Under the pieces are notes generated by a model. It made no database searches and was not told where the DNA came from. It saw only the letters and a list, made by a program, of their open reading frames with translations. A program made the position numbers and the translations under genes. Shown in pieces: positions 5,431 to 7,460 of a DNA stretch of 7,460 bases. Position 1 is the stretch's first letter. The number at the start of each line of letters is the position of its first letter. Origin of the DNA: Bacteroidales bacterium (GTDB lineage: Bacteria; Bacteroidota; Bacteroidia; Bacteroidales; UBA932); contig JAAXVX010000070.1 in NCBI GenBank assembly GCA_013335275.1, forward strand, positions 1 to 7,460. The letters run 5' to 3'.

Positions 5431-6369
5431 ATGAATATTTTACTAAAGTATACATTTGCCCTTACTATCCTTATTTTCACAGGCTCAATGGCTATCGGAC
5501 AAAAAATGTCGAGGCCGGAGTACATTGAAAAATATAAGGGATTGGCAGTTAAACAAATGCAGGTAAGCGGCATCCCTGCAAGCATTATTCTTGCTCAGGC
5601 ATGTCTTGAGTCCGGAGACGGAAACTCCCGTCTGGCAACAGAAGGAAGAAACCACTTCGGGATAAAATGCCACAACTGGGAAGGGCCAAAAATTTATCAT
5701 GACGACGATGCCAGCGGTGAATGTTTCAGAAAATACGGCGATGCCGAAGAGTCATTTAAAGATCACTCGGATTTTCTGAGGTTCAGAGACAGGTATCGTT
5801 TTTTATTTGAGCTGAATGTTAATGACTACAAGGGGTGGGCACACGGTCTTAAAAAGGCAGGTTACGCGACCAATCCAAACTATCCTCAAATGCTCATAAA
5901 GATAATTGAGGATTATAATCTTTCCCAATATGACAATCTTGCATTAAATATACCTCCAAGCCCGATTGAAATTGAAGCTCCAAAAGAGGCAAATCCAATA
6001 ATCAGCAGTGAATTATACAAATTCACGCTTGACAGGGAACTGTTGGAAAAAAATGGGGTGGCATATATTGTTGGAAGCAAAAATGACACATACTCTTCTC
6101 TTGCACGTGATTATAAACTCTTTACCCGGGAGCTTCTCAGGTTCAACGACCTTAAAAATGAACAGCCAATTGAAGAGGGAACAATAATTTATGTTGAGAA
6201 AAAGAAGAAGAAAGCAGAACCTCTCCTTGAAAAACATATTACCGATGCCGGTGATACCATGTATGAACTTTCACAGAGATATGCCATACAACTCAAGTAT
6301 CTGTATAAAATGAACAATATGAAATCCGGCTCAGAACCAGAAGCCGGCCAAATAATAATACTTCGATAA
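5431..6369 (+). CDS. secreted GH73 glucosaminidase (peptidoglycan hydrolase) with two LysM repeats
   Basis: This is an exported cell-wall hydrolase of 312 residues. It has a signal peptide (charged MNILLKY, hydrophobic 8-20, likely cleavage after AIG at 23) and no lipobox cysteine. The glucosaminidase domain spans about 29-165, with catalytic Glu E60 in LAQACLESGDGNS, then RNHFGIKC (73-80), FRKYGDAEESFKDHSDFL (99-116) and GLKKAGYATNPNYPQMLIKI (139-158). This family cleaves the GlcNAc-MurNAc backbone; databases often carry the misleading name mannosyl-glycoprotein endo-beta-N-acetylglucosaminidase. Two LysM-like segments follow, about 211-256 and 268-311, the second having the better GDTMYELSQRY form; they should bind peptidoglycan. 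A lysine-rich linker (KKKKK, 257-261) separates them. The TAA is 1 nt before the mltG ATG, so the two are almost certainly co-translated. A candidate promoter lies directly upstream. Confidence 0.92.
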   Translation: MNILLKYTFALTILIFTGSMAIGQKMSRPEYIEKYKGLAVKQMQVSGIPASIILAQACLESGDGNSRLATEGRNHFGIKCHNWEGPKIYHDDDASGECFRKYGDAEESFKDHSDFLRFRDRYRFLFELNVNDYKGWAHGLKKAGYATNPNYPQMLIKIIEDYNLSQYDNLALNIPPSPIEIEAPKEANPIISSELYKFTLDRELLEKNGVAYIVGSKNDTYSSLARDYKLFTRELLRFNDLKNEQPIEEGTIIYVEKKKKKAEPLLEKHITDAGDTMYELSQRYAIQLKYLYKMNNMKSGSEPEAGQIIILR

Positions 6370-6370
6370 T

Positions 6371-7390
6371 ATGAAGCGGATTATATCGGGCACTGCGCTA
6401 ATTATAATACTCATTATTTCAATTACGGCTTACTATGGATATTCTGTACTGTTTAAGTCGAATACCTCCGGAAAAGAGGCTTTTCTGCTTATACCGCATG
6501 GCTCGGAGTACAACAGTGTAATTGACAGCCTCAACTCAATGAAGGTTATAAAAAACATGGGCAATTTCAAGAAAGTTGCCCGCTTTGAGGATTTGAAGGA
6601 ATCGTTTAAACCCGGCAGATACCGCATCAAACCCGGTATGGGAAACAGAGAGTTGGTGAGAGCTATTAAATACGGATGGCAGACACCTCTTAATATTACT
6701 ATATCCGGCAATATCCGGACTAAAGAAAAGCTGGCATCTGTTCTCGCCCGCAAAATTGAGTGTGACTCTGCCTCTATGGCTTATATGCTTAACAACAAAG
6801 AATTTGCAGACTCTCTTGGATTTCGTCCCGAGACATTTATCGCAATGTTCCTCCCAAATACGTACGAATTCTACTGGACAGTATCCCCACGGGAACTGGC
6901 CCTCAGATTCAAAAAAGAGTACGACAAGTTCTGGAACACAAGCAGGATGGCAAAAGCCAAATCGGCAGGACTAACTCCCGAGGAGGTTATAACTCTGGCA
7001 TCAATTGTTTCCGAAGAGAGCAATCTTAAGCAGGAATATCCTAAAATTGCCGGAGTATATTTAAACAGACTTAAAAGTGGAGTTGCCCTTCAGGCAGATC
7101 CTACAATAAAATTCGCGGTGAAAGACCCTTCAATAAAAAGAATCCTTTTTAAGCATCTTAAGATTGATTCTCCATACAATACATATAAATACCGCGGATT
7201 GCCCCCTGGCCCCATTACAATCCCTCCAGTACCTGCAATAGACGGGGTTTTAGATTACGAAAATCACAATTTTCTCTACTTTTGCGCGAAACCTGAGCTT
7301 GACGGGTCACATACATTTGCAGCCACGCTTGAAGAACACCACAGAAATGCAAGAGCTTACCAAAAAGCTATAAGTAAATTAAAGTTGTAA
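6371..7390 (+). CDS. mltG: endolytic murein transglycosylase MltG (YceG family)
   Basis: MltG is an inner-membrane lytic transglycosylase that cuts within nascent glycan strands and is thought to release or terminate strand growth. The product has 339 residues, matching the 340 of E. coli MltG. A single N-terminal membrane anchor spans about 4-24. A LysM-like region follows, including FLLIPHGSEYNSVIDSL and FKPGRYRIKPGMGNRELV (79-96). The catalytic YceG domain contains FLPNTYEFYW (160-169), LASIVSEESNLKQEYPKIA (209-227), with E216 at the position of E. coli catalytic Glu218, then GVYLNRLKSGVALQADPTIKFA (228-249), and SPYNTYKYRGLPPGPITIP (267-285). Starting 1 nt after the glucosaminidase stop, it appears translationally coupled to that gene. 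Its last 12 bases overlap the 3' end of a convergent minus-strand frame. Older annotations name the family aminodeoxychorismate lyase-like, which is unsupported. Confidence 0.95.
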   Translation: MKRIISGTALIIILIISITAYYGYSVLFKSNTSGKEAFLLIPHGSEYNSVIDSLNSMKVIKNMGNFKKVARFEDLKESFKPGRYRIKPGMGNRELVRAIKYGWQTPLNITISGNIRTKEKLASVLARKIECDSASMAYMLNNKEFADSLGFRPETFIAMFLPNTYEFYWTVSPRELALRFKKEYDKFWNTSRMAKAKSAGLTPEEVITLASIVSEESNLKQEYPKIAGVYLNRLKSGVALQADPTIKFAVKDPSIKRILFKHLKIDSPYNTYKYRGLPPGPITIPPVPAIDGVLDYENHNFLYFCAKPELDGSHTFAATLEEHHRNARAYQKAISKLKL

Positions 7391-7460
7391 TCCGGCTTCA
7401 GGAATTTCTTTTCCCGTAATTATTTTTAATGCTTTTTGAAACACCGGGTCGTCGCCCTTG
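7379..7460 (-). CDS. C-terminal end of an unidentified minus-strand protein, truncated by the window end
   Basis: One minus-strand frame stays open from the window edge to TAA at 7379-7381 and encodes 26 residues ending GKEIPEAGLQL, preceded by DDPVFQKALKII. The composition looks like real protein: an amphipathic DPVxQKAL helix, then a tail. The other two minus-strand frames are less plausible. The DPxxQKAL pattern resembles tails of S41-type C-terminal processing peptidases, but 26 residues cannot establish that, so no function is assigned. The gene converges on mltG and overlaps its stop by 12 bp, with no terminator hairpin between them. Confidence 0.5.
   Translation of the reverse strand, partial: KGDDPVFQKALKIITGKEIPEAGLQL

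Noticed and set aside
6433..6753. Minus-strand 106-codon frame inside mltG
   Set aside because: It is a shadow of mltG with no motif and no plausible start context.
6371..7390. Aminodeoxychorismate lyase function for the YceG-family gene, suggested by folB in the window
   Set aside because: That name is a legacy annotation. The membrane anchor, the catalytic Glu in SIVSEES and the pairing with a glucosaminidase all indicate MltG.
1..7460. CRISPR array, transposon ends, phage or toxin-antitoxin genes, tRNA genes
   Set aside because: On reading both strands I saw no spaced direct repeats, terminal inverted repeats, transposase motifs or cloverleaf sequences; every stretch over 300 bases is covered by a housekeeping gene.

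Overview
The window looks like an ordinary chromosomal segment of a Bacteroidota organism, most likely of the Bacteroidales type. The grounds are: several start regions carry a perfect TAnnTTTG -7 element, the form recognised by the primary sigma factor of this phylum; purine-rich Shine-Dalgarno sites are mostly absent; the RsmI-like methyltransferase is short; and the tRNA thiolase has an extra internal segment. Species cannot be named from sequence inspection alone. I see no IS element, phage gene, CRISPR array, tRNA or rRNA.

Layout. Positions 1-1814 are a minus-strand run reading rsmI-like -> folB -> mtaB (the last cut by the window start), with an ATGA stop/start overlap and a 12-nt gap, so probably one operon. 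A compact 44-bp divergent region (1815-1858) separates it from a plus-strand pair, a PhnP-like metallo-beta-lactamase-fold hydrolase and a TIGR01777-type NAD(P)-binding epimerase-like protein (1859-3508). These converge on mnmA (3523-4725, minus). Upstream of mnmA, on the same strand, lies a small SRP RNA gene (about 4748-4850) with its own promoter, then the cytidine deaminase gene cdd (4888-5370, minus). A second divergent control region with two back-to-back -7 boxes (5371-5430) leads into a plus-strand cell-wall pair: a secreted GH73 glucosaminidase with two LysM repeats, and the endolytic transglycosylase MltG (5431-7390). The last 80 bases hold the 3' end of a further minus-strand gene that converges on mltG.

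How the genes work together. Much of the window concerns translation and protein targeting: MtaB (ms2t6A37 in tRNA), MnmA (s2U34 in tRNA), the RsmI-like enzyme (16S rRNA 2'-O-methylation in characterised members) and SRP RNA (co-translational membrane targeting). FolB makes folate precursors and Cdd salvages pyrimidines. The glucosaminidase/MltG pair processes peptidoglycan glycan strands in the envelope. No previously undescribed system is evident. The points most worth a second look are the SRP RNA gene and its relation to mnmA, the TTG start of the RsmI-like gene, the insertion in MnmA, the coupled GH73-LysM/MltG pair, and the unassigned substrate of the PhnP-like hydrolase.
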